Shown here: in pieces, positions 15,617 to 23,187 of the stretch
How the letters are laid out: each line of letters opens with the position of its first letter
Numbering within the stretch: the first letter of the stretch is position 1
Program-made: the position numbers and the translations under genes
Assembly: GCA_905205975.1 (NCBI GenBank)
Contig: CAJLFQ010000030.1
Location: 1 to 23,187 of the forward strand
Direction of reading: 5' to 3'
Length of the DNA: 23,187 nt
DNA from: an uncultured Eubacteriales bacterium
Lineage (GTDB): Bacteria; Bacillota; Clostridia; Oscillospirales; QAMX01
Notes under the pieces: model-generated
Told to the model about the DNA's origin: nothing
Seen by the model: the letters and a program-made list of their open reading frames with translations, nothing else
The model's database searches: none

Positions 15617-16825
15617 ATGATTGACTTGAATTCCAAACACCGCAGAAAGACTGCTCTGCTGATGGCGGCGGCCATGTCTGCGTCTCTGTTTTTGACCGCG
15701 TGCGGCTCGGACAAGCCCGTTGAACCGACACCGGCAACCTCGACTCCGACAACCCCCGGGACATCCGGAACGCTCCCGGGCGGCTTGATTTCCGACGTTC
15801 CGATCAACGTGACCACTGCGCCGCAGGATACGGTCTCCGGCCCGGACGCATCTGACCCGGCAACAGCAGAACCGAATCCGGCAATTCCATCCGGCGTGAA
15901 CTACCTGACGGGTCTTCCGCAGGCGGATGAAACCATCAATTCCCGGCGGCCGGTGGCGGTCGTCTTCAACAACCTGCGACGGGCGCTGCCGCAGCACGGC
16001 ATTGGCGCAGCCGATGTGGTCTTTGAAGTGGAAGCAGAAGGCGGCATTACCCGTATTGTCGGCATCTTTTCAGACCTGTCCGCCGTCGGCACGATTGGCT
16101 CTGTCCGTTCGGCACGGCCGGTCATGATCAACATTGCCATGGGTCTGGACTGCGTCTTTGCACACTCCGGCGGCTCGCCGCAAGCCTATAAAGATTTGTC
16201 TGCATACGGCGTCACCGATATCGACGGCCTTTATGACAGCGGCGCGGTTTTTTACCGGGATGCCAACCGCTCCAAAACCATGGGCGTCGAACACTCCCTG
16301 ATGACGACAGGCAAACGCCTCTCCGATAAAGTGCAGAAACTGCAATCGGCAGGCACAAGAATGGCCTTGAAAGATGGTTATACGGCGCCGTTTGCATTCA
16401 ATGATCGGGATACGCAGCCAACAGGCGGCACATCGGCGGAAAAAGTCACCACGAAATACGGCTCTTACCAGCCGTTCTTCCGCTATAACCAGAGCGCCGG
16501 CACCTATCAGCGCTTTGAATACGGCGCAAAACACATGGACAATGAAACCGGCGAACAGATCTCCTTTAAGAATGTGCTGGTACTTTCGGTCAAATCGTCG
16601 GTTATCAAAGGTGATTCGTCCGGCCGGCGGCAGTTTTCCGACGTCGGGAGCGGCGAAGGCCTGTACGCGACAGACGGTGTTGCCGTCCCCATCAAGTGGT
16701 CAAAAGCCTCGGCATCTGCACCGCTCAAACTGACCTGCGCAGACGGTTCGGCGCTGAAGCTGAACCCCGGCAAAACGTTTATCTCCTATGTTAACGGCAT
16801 CGAAAACGCCGTGACCGGCAACTGA
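15617..16825 (+). CDS. DUF3048 domain lipoprotein (YerB-like)
   Basis: This 402-aa protein is exported and lipid-anchored. It has a basic N-terminus (KHRRK), a hydrophobic stretch and the lipobox LTAC with C29. A Pro/Thr-rich linker spans about residues 33-95. DUF3048 follows, with family-like segments SRRPVAVVFNN, DVVFEVEAEGGITR, GSVRSARP and FAHSGGSP in its N-terminal half. A second half, about residues 270-395, includes the KNVLVLSV and KWSKAS segments. Bacillus YerB is the named relative, and the function is unsettled. AAAGGA lies only 3-4 nt before ATG 15617, which is tight. A TTG at 15626 is an alternative start that keeps the signal sequence. It lies 68 bp after the DUF4364 gene and 45 bp before prfA. 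Confidence 0.88.
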   Translation: MIDLNSKHRRKTALLMAAAMSASLFLTACGSDKPVEPTPATSTPTTPGTSGTLPGGLISDVPINVTTAPQDTVSGPDASDPATAEPNPAIPSGVNYLTGLPQADETINSRRPVAVVFNNLRRALPQHGIGAADVVFEVEAEGGITRIVGIFSDLSAVGTIGSVRSARPVMINIAMGLDCVFAHSGGSPQAYKDLSAYGVTDIDGLYDSGAVFYRDANRSKTMGVEHSLMTTGKRLSDKVQKLQSAGTRMALKDGYTAPFAFNDRDTQPTGGTSAEKVTTKYGSYQPFFRYNQSAGTYQRFEYGAKHMDNETGEQISFKNVLVLSVKSSVIKGDSSGRRQFSDVGSGEGLYATDGVAVPIKWSKASASAPLKLTCADGSALKLNPGKTFISYVNGIENAVTGN

Positions 16826-16870
16826 ATCAAGCCGAACCCCAGCGATTCTATCTGAAAGGTTCTTCTCAAT

Positions 16871-17944
16871 ATGTTCGAAAAGTTGCTGCTCTTAGAGCAG
16901 CGGTACGATGAAATCAACGAAAAACTCTCTATGCCCGAAGTCTATTCGGATCCGCAGCTGTCGGCTTCACTCCAGAAAGAGCTGAAAGACCTGACGCCGG
17001 TCGTCGAAAAATTCCGCGATTATCAGGCGGCAAAGACGGCGATGGAAGAAGCGCAGGAGCTGATGAGCAGCGGCGATCGGGAACTCAATGAGCTGGCCAA
17101 GGAGGAATTCGAGTCCGCCAAGCAGCGCATGAGTCAGGACGAAGAGGAAATCAAACTTCTTCTGCTGCCGAAAGATCCAAACGACGACAAAAACGTCATC
17201 GTCGAAATCCGTGCCGGCGCCGGCGGCGAAGAGGCCGCACTGTTTGCAGGCGTCCTCTACCGGATGTACGGCATGTATGCGGATTTGCACCGTTGGCATT
17301 TTGAACCGATCAACGCCAATGAAACTGAATTGGGTGGTTATAAAGAGGTCAGCTTTTCCATCGAGGGTGCTGGCGCCTATTCCCGCCTGAAGTATGAAAG
17401 CGGCGTACACCGCGTGCAACGCGTCCCGGAAACAGAGTCCGCCGGCCGCATCCATACATCCACGGTGACGGTTGCTGTTCTGCCGGAGGCCGAAGAGGTT
17501 GAGCTGGAAATTAACCCGGCGGACCTTCAAATTGATACCTACCGGTCCAGCGGCGCCGGCGGCCAGCACGTCAACAAAACGGAATCAGCCATCCGGATTA
17601 CCCATCTGCCGACCGGAATGGTGGTCGAATGCCAGGATGAGCGCAGCCAGTATAAAAACAAAGAACGTGCGATGAAAGTCCTTCGCTCCAAACTGTATGA
17701 CCAGAAACTCGCGGAACAGAATGCAGAAATTGCCGCAGAGCGCCGCAGTCAGGTCGGTACAGGCGACCGGAGTGAACGCATCCGCACATACAACTACCCG
17801 CAGGGGCGCGTCTCCGATCACCGGATCAACCTCACACTGTATAAGCTTGAGAACTTCCTGAACGGCGATCTGGATGAAATGATTGACGCCCTGATTACGG
17901 CAAAACAGGCTGAAAAGCTCCAGAATGCTGAAGCAGAGGCCTGA
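16871..17944 (+). CDS. prfA: Peptide chain release factor 1
   Basis: This 357-aa class I release factor recognises UAA and UAG stop codons in the ribosomal A site and triggers peptide release. The GGQ motif is G230-G231-Q232 in SSGAGGQHVNKTESA, and its glutamine is normally N5-methylated. The stop-recognition tripeptide is P186-E187-T188, the PxT form of RF1. RF2 would have SPF there, and no programmed frameshift site of RF2 type is seen. Length is normal for the family. AAAGG lies 11 nt before ATG 16871. The next gene is the t6A enzyme, a common pairing of translation functions in Firmicutes. No methyltransferase gene prmC, often adjacent elsewhere, is found here. Confidence 0.97.
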   Translation: MFEKLLLLEQRYDEINEKLSMPEVYSDPQLSASLQKELKDLTPVVEKFRDYQAAKTAMEEAQELMSSGDRELNELAKEEFESAKQRMSQDEEEIKLLLLPKDPNDDKNVIVEIRAGAGGEEAALFAGVLYRMYGMYADLHRWHFEPINANETELGGYKEVSFSIEGAGAYSRLKYESGVHRVQRVPETESAGRIHTSTVTVAVLPEAEEVELEINPADLQIDTYRSSGAGGQHVNKTESAIRITHLPTGMVVECQDERSQYKNKERAMKVLRSKLYDQKLAEQNAEIAAERRSQVGTGDRSERIRTYNYPQGRVSDHRINLTLYKLENFLNGDLDEMIDALITAKQAEKLQNAEAEA

Positions 17945-17972
17945 AAATCCACAGAAATCAGATGAAAACAGG

Positions 17973-19013
17973 ATGAACACAGAAAAACAGATGGAGACAT
18001 TGCTTTTATCCGCTGCGGATATCGAAACGGCGGCACAGATTCTGAAACGCGGCGGGCTGGTTGCGATCCCAACGGAAACGGTCTATGGCCTTGCGGCAGA
18101 TGCGTTTCAGCCCGAAGCGGTCAAACAGATCTTTGTGGCGAAGGGCCGCCCGCAGGACAACCCGCTGATTGCACACATTGCACAGTGGGAGCAGATTCAA
18201 ACGCTGGCAGCAGAGATTCCGCCGGAGGCGCGTCTCCTGGCTGAAAAATTCTGGCCGGGTCCGCTGACGATGATCCTGAAACGCCGTCCGGAGGTGCCGG
18301 ACGTTGTAACCGCCGGGTTGGAAACCGTGGCGATTCGTTTCCCGGTTCATCCGCTGGCGCAGAAAATCATCGCGGCAGCGGGTACGCCGCTGGCGGCGCC
18401 ATCCGCCAATCTGTCAGGCTCGCCCAGCCCGACGACAGCAGCGCACGTTATGGCGGACTTGGGCGGCCGGATTGACGCGGTGCTGGATGGCGGTGCGTCA
18501 GACGTCGGCCTTGAATCTACCATTGTGTCATTGGCAGGCGGCGTTCCGCGCCTGCTTCGCCCGGGCGGCATCACCTATGAACAGCTGACAGACGTGCTGG
18601 GTGAAGTGATCATTGACAAAGCGGTCCGTCAGAAAATTGCCGATACGGAGCGCGTCTCAGCGCCCGGCATGAAATACCGACATTACGCCCCCAAAGCGCC
18701 GGTACAGGCGGTCTGCGGCAGCGGGGAAGCGTCTGCGGCGTATATCCGCACGCGCATCGCATCATCGACGGAACGGTGCGCCGTGATCTGCTATGCAGAG
18801 TTCAGCGGCGCATTCGGCGAAACACCTTGCATTCCGTATGGTTCGGAACAAAACCTGGCGACGCTTGCCCACGGCCTGTTCGGTGCGCTCCGCGACGCCG
18901 ACCGTCTCAAAACAGACCGGATTTTCATCCAGTGCCCGCCAGACGGCGGAATCGGGCTTGCAGTTGCCAACCGCATCAAAAAAGCCGCAGGCTTTGACGT
19001 TGTGTCGGTCTGA
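17973..19013 (+). CDS. L-threonylcarbamoyladenylate synthase, Sua5 type
   Basis: This cytoplasmic enzyme makes threonylcarbamoyl-AMP from threonine, bicarbonate and ATP for the t6A37 modification of ANN-decoding tRNAs. The YrdC domain (about residues 10-205) shows GGLVAIPTETVYGLAADA, KGRPQDNPLIAHI, FWPGPLT and SANLSGSPSPT. The linker PGMKYRHYAP leads into a C-terminal Sua5 domain (about 240-345), so this is the long form. In-frame starts are 17925 (overlapping prfA), 17973 and 17991, none with a clean ribosome binding site. I chose 17973, giving 346 aa, because the conserved domain begins shortly after. It follows prfA closely and precedes coaE by 22 bp. The Bacillus equivalent is YwlC. Confidence 0.92.
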   Translation: MNTEKQMETLLLSAADIETAAQILKRGGLVAIPTETVYGLAADAFQPEAVKQIFVAKGRPQDNPLIAHIAQWEQIQTLAAEIPPEARLLAEKFWPGPLTMILKRRPEVPDVVTAGLETVAIRFPVHPLAQKIIAAAGTPLAAPSANLSGSPSPTTAAHVMADLGGRIDAVLDGGASDVGLESTIVSLAGGVPRLLRPGGITYEQLTDVLGEVIIDKAVRQKIADTERVSAPGMKYRHYAPKAPVQAVCGSGEASAAYIRTRIASSTERCAVICYAEFSGAFGETPCIPYGSEQNLATLAHGLFGALRDADRLKTDRIFIQCPPDGGIGLAVANRIKKAAGFDVVSV

Positions 19014-19035
19014 ACACGGCGTCAGGAGGATTGAA

Positions 19036-19659
19036 ATGATTCTTGGCATTACCGGCGGCAGCGGCTGCGGTACGACAACCGTCGGCCATCTGCTGGAACA
19101 ATACGGATTCTATTTCGTCGATGCAGACAGCGTTTACCATGAGCTGCTCACCGGCGACTCCGCACTGAAAGAACGTCTGGTCTTTCGGTTCGGTTCTGAC
19201 ATCGTCCGGAACGGCGAAATCGACCGCCGCGCACTGGCGGCGATTGTTTTCTCAGACCCGCAGGCGCTCAAAGACCTGAATGAACTGACGCATGCCGTCA
19301 TCATACAAGCCGTTTCCGACCGTGTGCATGCCAGTGGGAAACCCAACGCGGCCATCGAGGCGATTGCCCTGATCGAAAGCGGCATGGCACAGCTCTGTGA
19401 CGCCGTCGTCGGCGTTCTCTGCGGCCGGGAAGAACGGCTGCACCGGATCATGCAGCGCGACGGTCGGACAGAAGCGGAAGCGGCAGCAAGGATCGATGCC
19501 CAACAAGACGACGCATTTTTCATCGATCACTGCGACTATATCCTGCTCAACGACCGGACGCCGGAAGAACTGCGCGAAGCGGTCCACGCGCTGGTGCAGG
19601 CAATCGGCTGTGAACCGGCATCCAACCCCCAGACAGAAAACAAGCATACTGAGCAATAG
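19036..19659 (+). CDS. coaE: Dephospho-CoA kinase with altered Walker A motif
   Basis: This 207-aa protein matches CoaE, which phosphorylates dephospho-CoA at the ribose 3'-OH in the last step of CoA synthesis. ATG 19036 has AGGAGG at 6 nt. Family features are the N-terminal P-loop, DADSVYHELL, FGSDIV, GEIDRRALAAIVF, a LIESGM segment and RIMQRDGRTEAEAAARIDAQ. The P-loop reads GGSGCGTTT instead of the usual GGxGSGKST, so residue 13, normally the invariant lysine, is threonine (codon ACG at 19072, one base from AAG). This could be a lineage trait with altered nucleotide binding, loss of function, or a base error. A shortened C-terminus is also seen. It sits between the t6A enzyme and the aminopeptidase, 22 bp from each. 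Confidence 0.85.
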   Translation: MILGITGGSGCGTTTVGHLLEQYGFYFVDADSVYHELLTGDSALKERLVFRFGSDIVRNGEIDRRALAAIVFSDPQALKDLNELTHAVIIQAVSDRVHASGKPNAAIEAIALIESGMAQLCDAVVGVLCGREERLHRIMQRDGRTEAEAAARIDAQQDDAFFIDHCDYILLNDRTPEELREAVHALVQAIGCEPASNPQTENKHTEQ

Positions 19660-19681
19660 CGATTCTATAGGAGGAATAAAA

Positions 19682-21079
19682 ATGTCAAACACTGAAAACC
19701 TGAGAGATACGCTGCTGGTCAAACGCACCAACGGCTATGACCGTGTCAGCGGCGCAGAAGCGGCGCAGCTCAACGAGTATTGCGAAGGCTATAAGGTCTT
19801 TCTGAACCGCGCGAAAACGGAACGGGAAGCGGCAGAAGCAGCCGAAGTCATGGCAAAAACAGCCGGTTTCGTGCCCTTTGAACGCGGCATGAAGCTGAAC
19901 CCGGGCGACCGCGTCTATTCGATGAACCATGGCCGCGCCATTGCCTTGGCCGTCATCGGAAGCGAACCGCTGAGCGAAGGCGCGTTGATTACGGCTGCGC
20001 ACATCGATTCGCCGCGTCTCGACCTCAAACCGTATCCGCTGTATGAAGAAAGCGATATGGCTTTCTTCAAAACGCACTACTACGGCGGCATTCGGAAGTA
20101 TCAATGGGTCACGGTTCCGCTGGAACTGCATGGCATCGTCGTCAAAAAAGACGGGACAACCGTTACGGTCAACCTCGGCGGCCGGGACGATGAACCGGCA
20201 TTCGTGATCACGGACCTGCTCCCGCATCTGTCCAAGGATCAGAACACGAAACCGCTTTCCACGGCGTTTACCGGCGAAAATCTGAACGTCCTTGTCGGCG
20301 GCGTGCCGTACAACGATGACGGCAGCGATAAGGTCAAGCTGGCTGTTATGAGCCTCCTGAACGACCGCTATGATATCTGTGAAGAGGACTTCCTCTCGGC
20401 TGAACTGTCGCTTGTTCCGGCAGGCAAGAGCCGCGACATCGGCTTTGATGCCAGCTTTGTCGGCGCCTACGGCCAGGATGACCGTGTCTGCGCCTACACC
20501 ACGCTGACGGCGCTGCTGGAAATAAAAGAGACGCCGAAACAGACCTGCGTCTGCATCCTGGCGGACAAAGAGGAAATCGGTTCGGAAGGCGTTTCCGGTA
20601 TGCAGTCTGAATGGTATGACACGTTCCTTGACAACCTCTGCAAAGCAGCGAACGTCGACCTGCGCGTCTGCTTTGAACACTCGCTCTGCCTCTCCGCGGA
20701 CGTCGGCGCAGCATACGACCCGAACTTTGCAGAAGTGTATGACAAGCGCAACAGCGCGTTGGTCAACGGCGGCGCCATTCTGATGAAATACACGGGCGCA
20801 GGCGGCAAATCATCTTCCAACGACGCAATGCCGGAAGTGATTGCGAAAATCCGCAAGACGTTCGACGAAGCAAACGTCATTTGGCAGATGGGCGAACTTG
20901 GCAAGGTCGATCAGGGCGGCGGCGGCACGGTTGCCAAATACATGGCCAGCCGCAATATTGATACGGTTGATATCGGCGTGCCGGTGCTTTCCATGCACGC
21001 ACCGTTCGAAGTGACGGCAAAGCTCGATGTCTATATGATGTATCGCGCGGCAAAAGCTTTTTTTGCTCTTGAAAAATAG
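19682..21079 (+). CDS. M18 family aminopeptidase
   Basis: This 465-aa cytoplasmic zinc metallopeptidase removes N-terminal residues, with acidic ones preferred in known M18 enzymes. ATG 19682 has AGGAGG (19669-19674) at 7 nt. An open frame extends upstream but only through coaE. Metal and catalytic positions expected from the family can be seen: H107 and D109 in AAHIDSPR, D266/D267 in YGQDDRV, catalytic and metal glutamates E297/E298 in DKEEIGSEG, and H439 in SMHAPFEV. Length is normal for the bacterial form. It probably belongs to the operon starting upstream, perhaps at prfA. The next gene has its own promoter inside the last codons of this one. Confidence 0.95.
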   Translation: MSNTENLRDTLLVKRTNGYDRVSGAEAAQLNEYCEGYKVFLNRAKTEREAAEAAEVMAKTAGFVPFERGMKLNPGDRVYSMNHGRAIALAVIGSEPLSEGALITAAHIDSPRLDLKPYPLYEESDMAFFKTHYYGGIRKYQWVTVPLELHGIVVKKDGTTVTVNLGGRDDEPAFVITDLLPHLSKDQNTKPLSTAFTGENLNVLVGGVPYNDDGSDKVKLAVMSLLNDRYDICEEDFLSAELSLVPAGKSRDIGFDASFVGAYGQDDRVCAYTTLTALLEIKETPKQTCVCILADKEEIGSEGVSGMQSEWYDTFLDNLCKAANVDLRVCFEHSLCLSADVGAAYDPNFAEVYDKRNSALVNGGAILMKYTGAGGKSSSNDAMPEVIAKIRKTFDEANVIWQMGELGKVDQGGGGTVAKYMASRNIDTVDIGVPVLSMHAPFEVTAKLDVYMMYRAAKAFFALEK

Positions 21080-21097
21080 AAGAATCTGGTATATAAT
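21069..21097 (+). promoter_or_regulatory. Promoter for the aldolase gene
   Basis: TTGAAA (21069-21074), a 17-bp spacer and a perfect TATAAT (21092-21097) form a near-consensus promoter. The -35 box lies within the last codons of the aminopeptidase gene. The leader would be about 57 nt. Confidence 0.8.
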
Positions 21098-21160
21098 ATA
21101 GGTTGGGCAAATGGAGTACCTTTTGTCCGGCCAACATGATACAAAAAGGAGTTGCACACC

Positions 21161-22096
21161 ATGCCGAAAGTCACATCAACAGAGATGTTCAAGAAGGCTT
21201 ACGAAGGCGGCTACGCCATTGGCGCCTTCAACGTCAACAACATGGAGATCATCCAGGGCATCACCGAAGCTGCCCAGCAGGAAAAATCCCCGATCATTCT
21301 TCAGGTTTCCGCCGGTGCCCGTAAATATGCGAAGCACGTCTACCTGATGAAGCTCATCGAAGCCGCCATCGAAGATACCGATCTTCCGATCTGTGTCCAC
21401 CTCGACCACGGCGCAGATTTTGATATCTGCAAATCCTGCATCGACGGCGGTTTTACCTCCGTTATGATCGACGGCTCCAGATTCCCGTTCAAAGAAAACA
21501 TCGAACTGACCCGCCGTGTCGTTGAATACGCACATGAACGCGGCGTCGTCGTCGAAGGCGAACTGGGCAAACTGGCCGGCATCGAAGACGCTGTCAACGT
21601 CAACGACGAAGACGCGCAGTTCACCGATCCGTCTGAAGTTCAGGAATTCGTCGAGAAGACGGGCGTTGACTCGCTCGCAATCGCCATCGGCACCAGCCAC
21701 GGCGCATACAAGTTCAAACCGGGCCAGAAGCCGAGACTCCGTTTCGACATCCTGGAAAAAGTCCAGAAGCTCCTGCCGGGCTTCCCGATCGTTCTGCACG
21801 GCGCCTCCAGCGTCATCCCCGAATTCGTTGAACAGATCAACGCTAACGGCGGCAAAATGCCGGATGCCATCGGTATTCCGGAAGATATGCTCCGTCAGGC
21901 AGCCAAACTCGCAGTCTGCAAGATCAACATTGACTCTGACCTGCGCCTTGCGATGACGGCTTCGATCCGCAAATACTTTGCGGAACATCCGGATCACTTC
22001 GACCCGCGTCAATACCTCTCCCCGGCCAGAGATGCGATTCGCGGCCTTGTCGCCAACAAGATCCGCAACGTCCTCGGCTCTTCCAACACGCTGTAA
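21161..22096 (+). CDS. fba: Class II fructose-bisphosphate aldolase
   Basis: This 311-aa glycolytic enzyme splits fructose-1,6-bisphosphate into dihydroxyacetone phosphate and glyceraldehyde-3-phosphate, using zinc. The HLDHG motif carries catalytic D82 and zinc ligand H83. Other zinc ligands are H180 in GTSHG and H213 in VLHGASS. VEGELG and NIDSDLR are also typical of class II enzymes. Length and motifs fit the shorter Firmicute-type enzyme (FbaA of Bacillus). ATG 21161 has AAAAAGGAG upstream. An in-frame TTG at 21152 sits too close to that site. Codon use looks strongly selected, with many AAC, GAA and ATC codons, as expected for a highly expressed gene. It has its own strong promoter and a terminator after it, so it is a single-gene unit. 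A tagatose-bisphosphate aldolase role is possible but less likely. Confidence 0.95.
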   Translation: MPKVTSTEMFKKAYEGGYAIGAFNVNNMEIIQGITEAAQQEKSPIILQVSAGARKYAKHVYLMKLIEAAIEDTDLPICVHLDHGADFDICKSCIDGGFTSVMIDGSRFPFKENIELTRRVVEYAHERGVVVEGELGKLAGIEDAVNVNDEDAQFTDPSEVQEFVEKTGVDSLAIAIGTSHGAYKFKPGQKPRLRFDILEKVQKLLPGFPIVLHGASSVIPEFVEQINANGGKMPDAIGIPEDMLRQAAKLAVCKINIDSDLRLAMTASIRKYFAEHPDHFDPRQYLSPARDAIRGLVANKIRNVLGSSNTL

Positions 22097-22112
22097 GCAA
22101 AAAAGAATTCAT

Positions 22113-22146
22113 TGCCCGGGACGGCGTAAAAACGTCGTCCCGGGCA
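22113..22146 (+). terminator. Stem-loop terminator after the aldolase gene
   Basis: A 15-bp stem with one G-T pair (22113-22127 with 22132-22146) closes an AAAA loop 16 bp after the aldolase stop. The stem is very GC-rich. The following sequence is A+T-rich but not a pure T-run. Confidence 0.72.
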
Positions 22147-22186
22147 TATTATATGATATGTTTTTTTATTTGCAGGGAGGTTTTGT

Positions 22187-22684
22187 ATGAAAGATTTGCT
22201 CATTCGGCTGTCTGAAAACGCAAACGGCGTTGCGTCGATGCTCTCACTTCTGGATCGCAATGCGCTGGCAAAAGGACAGCTCATTCTGCCGCAGCGCTTT
22301 CTGGTGCTGCTGGCCGGTATGCTTTCTGACGATCATCTGACCATACAGGATGTATCCGTCGGCAGCGATGGCGTTCTGCATTTGGCGGCACAGGTCGGGA
22401 AGGGGATGCAGCTGGCCTATCACCTCAAAATTGAACGCTTTACCGCGGCAAACGGCCGGGCAGACGGGCTGATTTCCTATCAGGAGGAACGCAGGGGCGG
22501 CGGCCTTGGCGGTGCGCTGCTCGGTATGACCGGTAAAAACGGCTTGGCGCTGGCGCTTGCAAAGTACAAATGGCTGAAGGTGACCGATCAGACAATCACC
22601 ATACAGAGCGGTAATCTGCCCGCTTCTTTCCGCGCATCGTTTGTTTCTGCCGGACACGGCGGCTTAGTTTTCCGCATCAACTGA
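22187..22684 (+). CDS. Hypothetical protein, 165 aa
   Basis: I do not recognise this protein. It starts at ATG 22187 with an AGGGAGG site upstream and has no signal peptide. The N-terminal 50 residues are helical and moderately hydrophobic (LPQRFLVLLAGML). Strand-like segments follow (LTIQDVSV, VLHLAAQV), then a glycine-rich turn (RGGGLGGALLG) near residue 105, and a C-terminal beta part ending in GGLVFRIN. The pattern of hydrophobic beta strands loosely recalls lipid-binding-type domains, but this is weak. It lies after the aldolase terminator, so it is separately expressed or read through. Its last 8 bp overlap the end of the convergent glycosyltransferase gene. Confidence 0.7.
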   Translation: MKDLLIRLSENANGVASMLSLLDRNALAKGQLILPQRFLVLLAGMLSDDHLTIQDVSVGSDGVLHLAAQVGKGMQLAYHLKIERFTAANGRADGLISYQEERRGGGLGGALLGMTGKNGLALALAKYKWLKVTDQTITIQSGNLPASFRASFVSAGHGGLVFRIN

Positions 22685-23187
22685 GCGTTTCTGCGATTGG
22701 GCGAGTGGAAGCCGAATCAATCAGAGCACGATACCGCAGGGCGGCGCGCCGGCAGATGTCCGGCCAGCGAAAAACCAACGTGCGCTGTGCGGCTTGTCCG
22801 CAGAGATGCAAGACTTGCCGATCTGTCGCGGCGCGTTCGATGGCCGCGGCAGCGCTGGCAGGAGATTCCTCACACAAAAATCCGTTGACGCCGTCGGCAA
22901 TTCCGCTTGATGCGCCGCTGCCCCGCAGAACAAGCGCAGGGACGGCGGCGGCAGCCGCTTCGGCGACAACCAAACCGGCGGTGTCGTAACGCGACGGAAA
23001 CAGAAAAAGGTCCGCCAGCGCATACATACCATGCAGCATCCGATCCGGCAGATACCCGGTGAAAAATACCCGGCCGGATAAACCAAGCGAATCAGCCAGC
23101 GCACGGAATTCACAGAGGTCACGCCCTTTTCCAACAAAAAACATCTGAAAATCCAATCGCCCGCGGAGAAGCGCCAGTGCCTTCAGC
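22677..23187 (-). CDS. GT4-family glycosyltransferase, C-terminal part (cut by window edge)
   Basis: At least 169 residues of the C-terminal nucleotide-sugar-binding half of a GT-B glycosyltransferase are visible, and the frame stays open to the right edge, so the N-terminal half lies outside. The start cannot be seen. Motifs are LALLRGRLDFQMFFVGKG, typical of the first Rossmann strand and loop, then VFFTGYLP, FLFPSRYDTAGLVVAEA, in which a D-x7-E takes the place of the usual E-x7-E of GT4 enzymes, and GIADGVNGFL. Such enzymes transfer sugars to lipids or polysaccharides at the membrane. Donor and acceptor are unknown. Its stop overlaps the stop of the convergent hypothetical gene by 8 bp. Confidence 0.85.
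   Translation of the reverse strand, partial: LKALALLRGRLDFQMFFVGKGRDLCEFRALADSLGLSGRVFFTGYLPDRMLHGMYALADLFLFPSRYDTAGLVVAEAAAAAVPALVLRGSGASSGIADGVNGFLCEESPASAAAAIERAATDRQVLHLCGQAAQRTLVFRWPDICRRAALRYRALIDSASTRPIAETLS

Noticed and set aside
19685..20680. A 331-codon open frame on the minus strand
   Set aside because: It is antisense to the M18 aminopeptidase, whose metal ligands are intact.

Overview
The window looks like chromosomal DNA from an anaerobic Clostridia-type Firmicute, most likely in or near the Oscillospirales. This rests on moderately high G+C, AGGAGG-type ribosome binding sites, TATAAT promoters, short intergenic gaps, and protein families typical of that group (DUF4364, DUF3048 lipoprotein, clostridial M18 aminopeptidase, VTC/DUF4956/DUF4353 cluster). 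The genus cannot be fixed from the sequence alone. No rRNA, tRNA, CRISPR, transposase or integrase was seen.

Region 1 (about 1-5050) is an accessory cluster. It holds an unrecognised 140-aa protein, a radical SAM/SPASM enzyme, a PqqD-like small protein, an HPr-kinase-like P-loop protein and an ABC exporter, with the last four tightly packed or overlapping, and ends in a stem-loop terminator. The layout is that of a RiPP (modified peptide) pathway: recognition element, radical modification, possible phosphorylation, export. No lasso cyclase or leader peptidase is visible, and no classic short precursor is visible, so the substrate is unknown. This is the best candidate for an undescribed system in the window.

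Region 2 (about 5150-9490) has its own promoter and carries an intracellular GH78 alpha-L-rhamnosidase-like enzyme. It is followed by a two-component system whose response regulator is broken by a one-base frameshift near 8006-8009. A strong terminator closes the unit.

Region 3 (about 9550-13130) is a three-gene unit: a VTC-domain (polyphosphate polymerase type) protein, a DUF4956 membrane protein, and a lipoprotein with a carbohydrate-binding DUF4353 domain and a 33-bp tandem repeat tail. It ends at a convergent stem-loop facing a small Smr-domain gene on the minus strand.

Region 4 (about 13570-22150) is mostly housekeeping and all on the plus strand: galactokinase, DUF4364 regulator-like protein, DUF3048 lipoprotein, prfA, Sua5-type tRNA t6A enzyme, dephospho-CoA kinase (with a Walker A lysine replaced by threonine), M18 aminopeptidase, and class II fructose-bisphosphate aldolase with its own promoter and terminator.

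Region 5 (22187-23187) holds an unrecognised 165-aa protein and, convergent with it, the C-terminal part of a GT4 glycosyltransferase that runs off the right edge.
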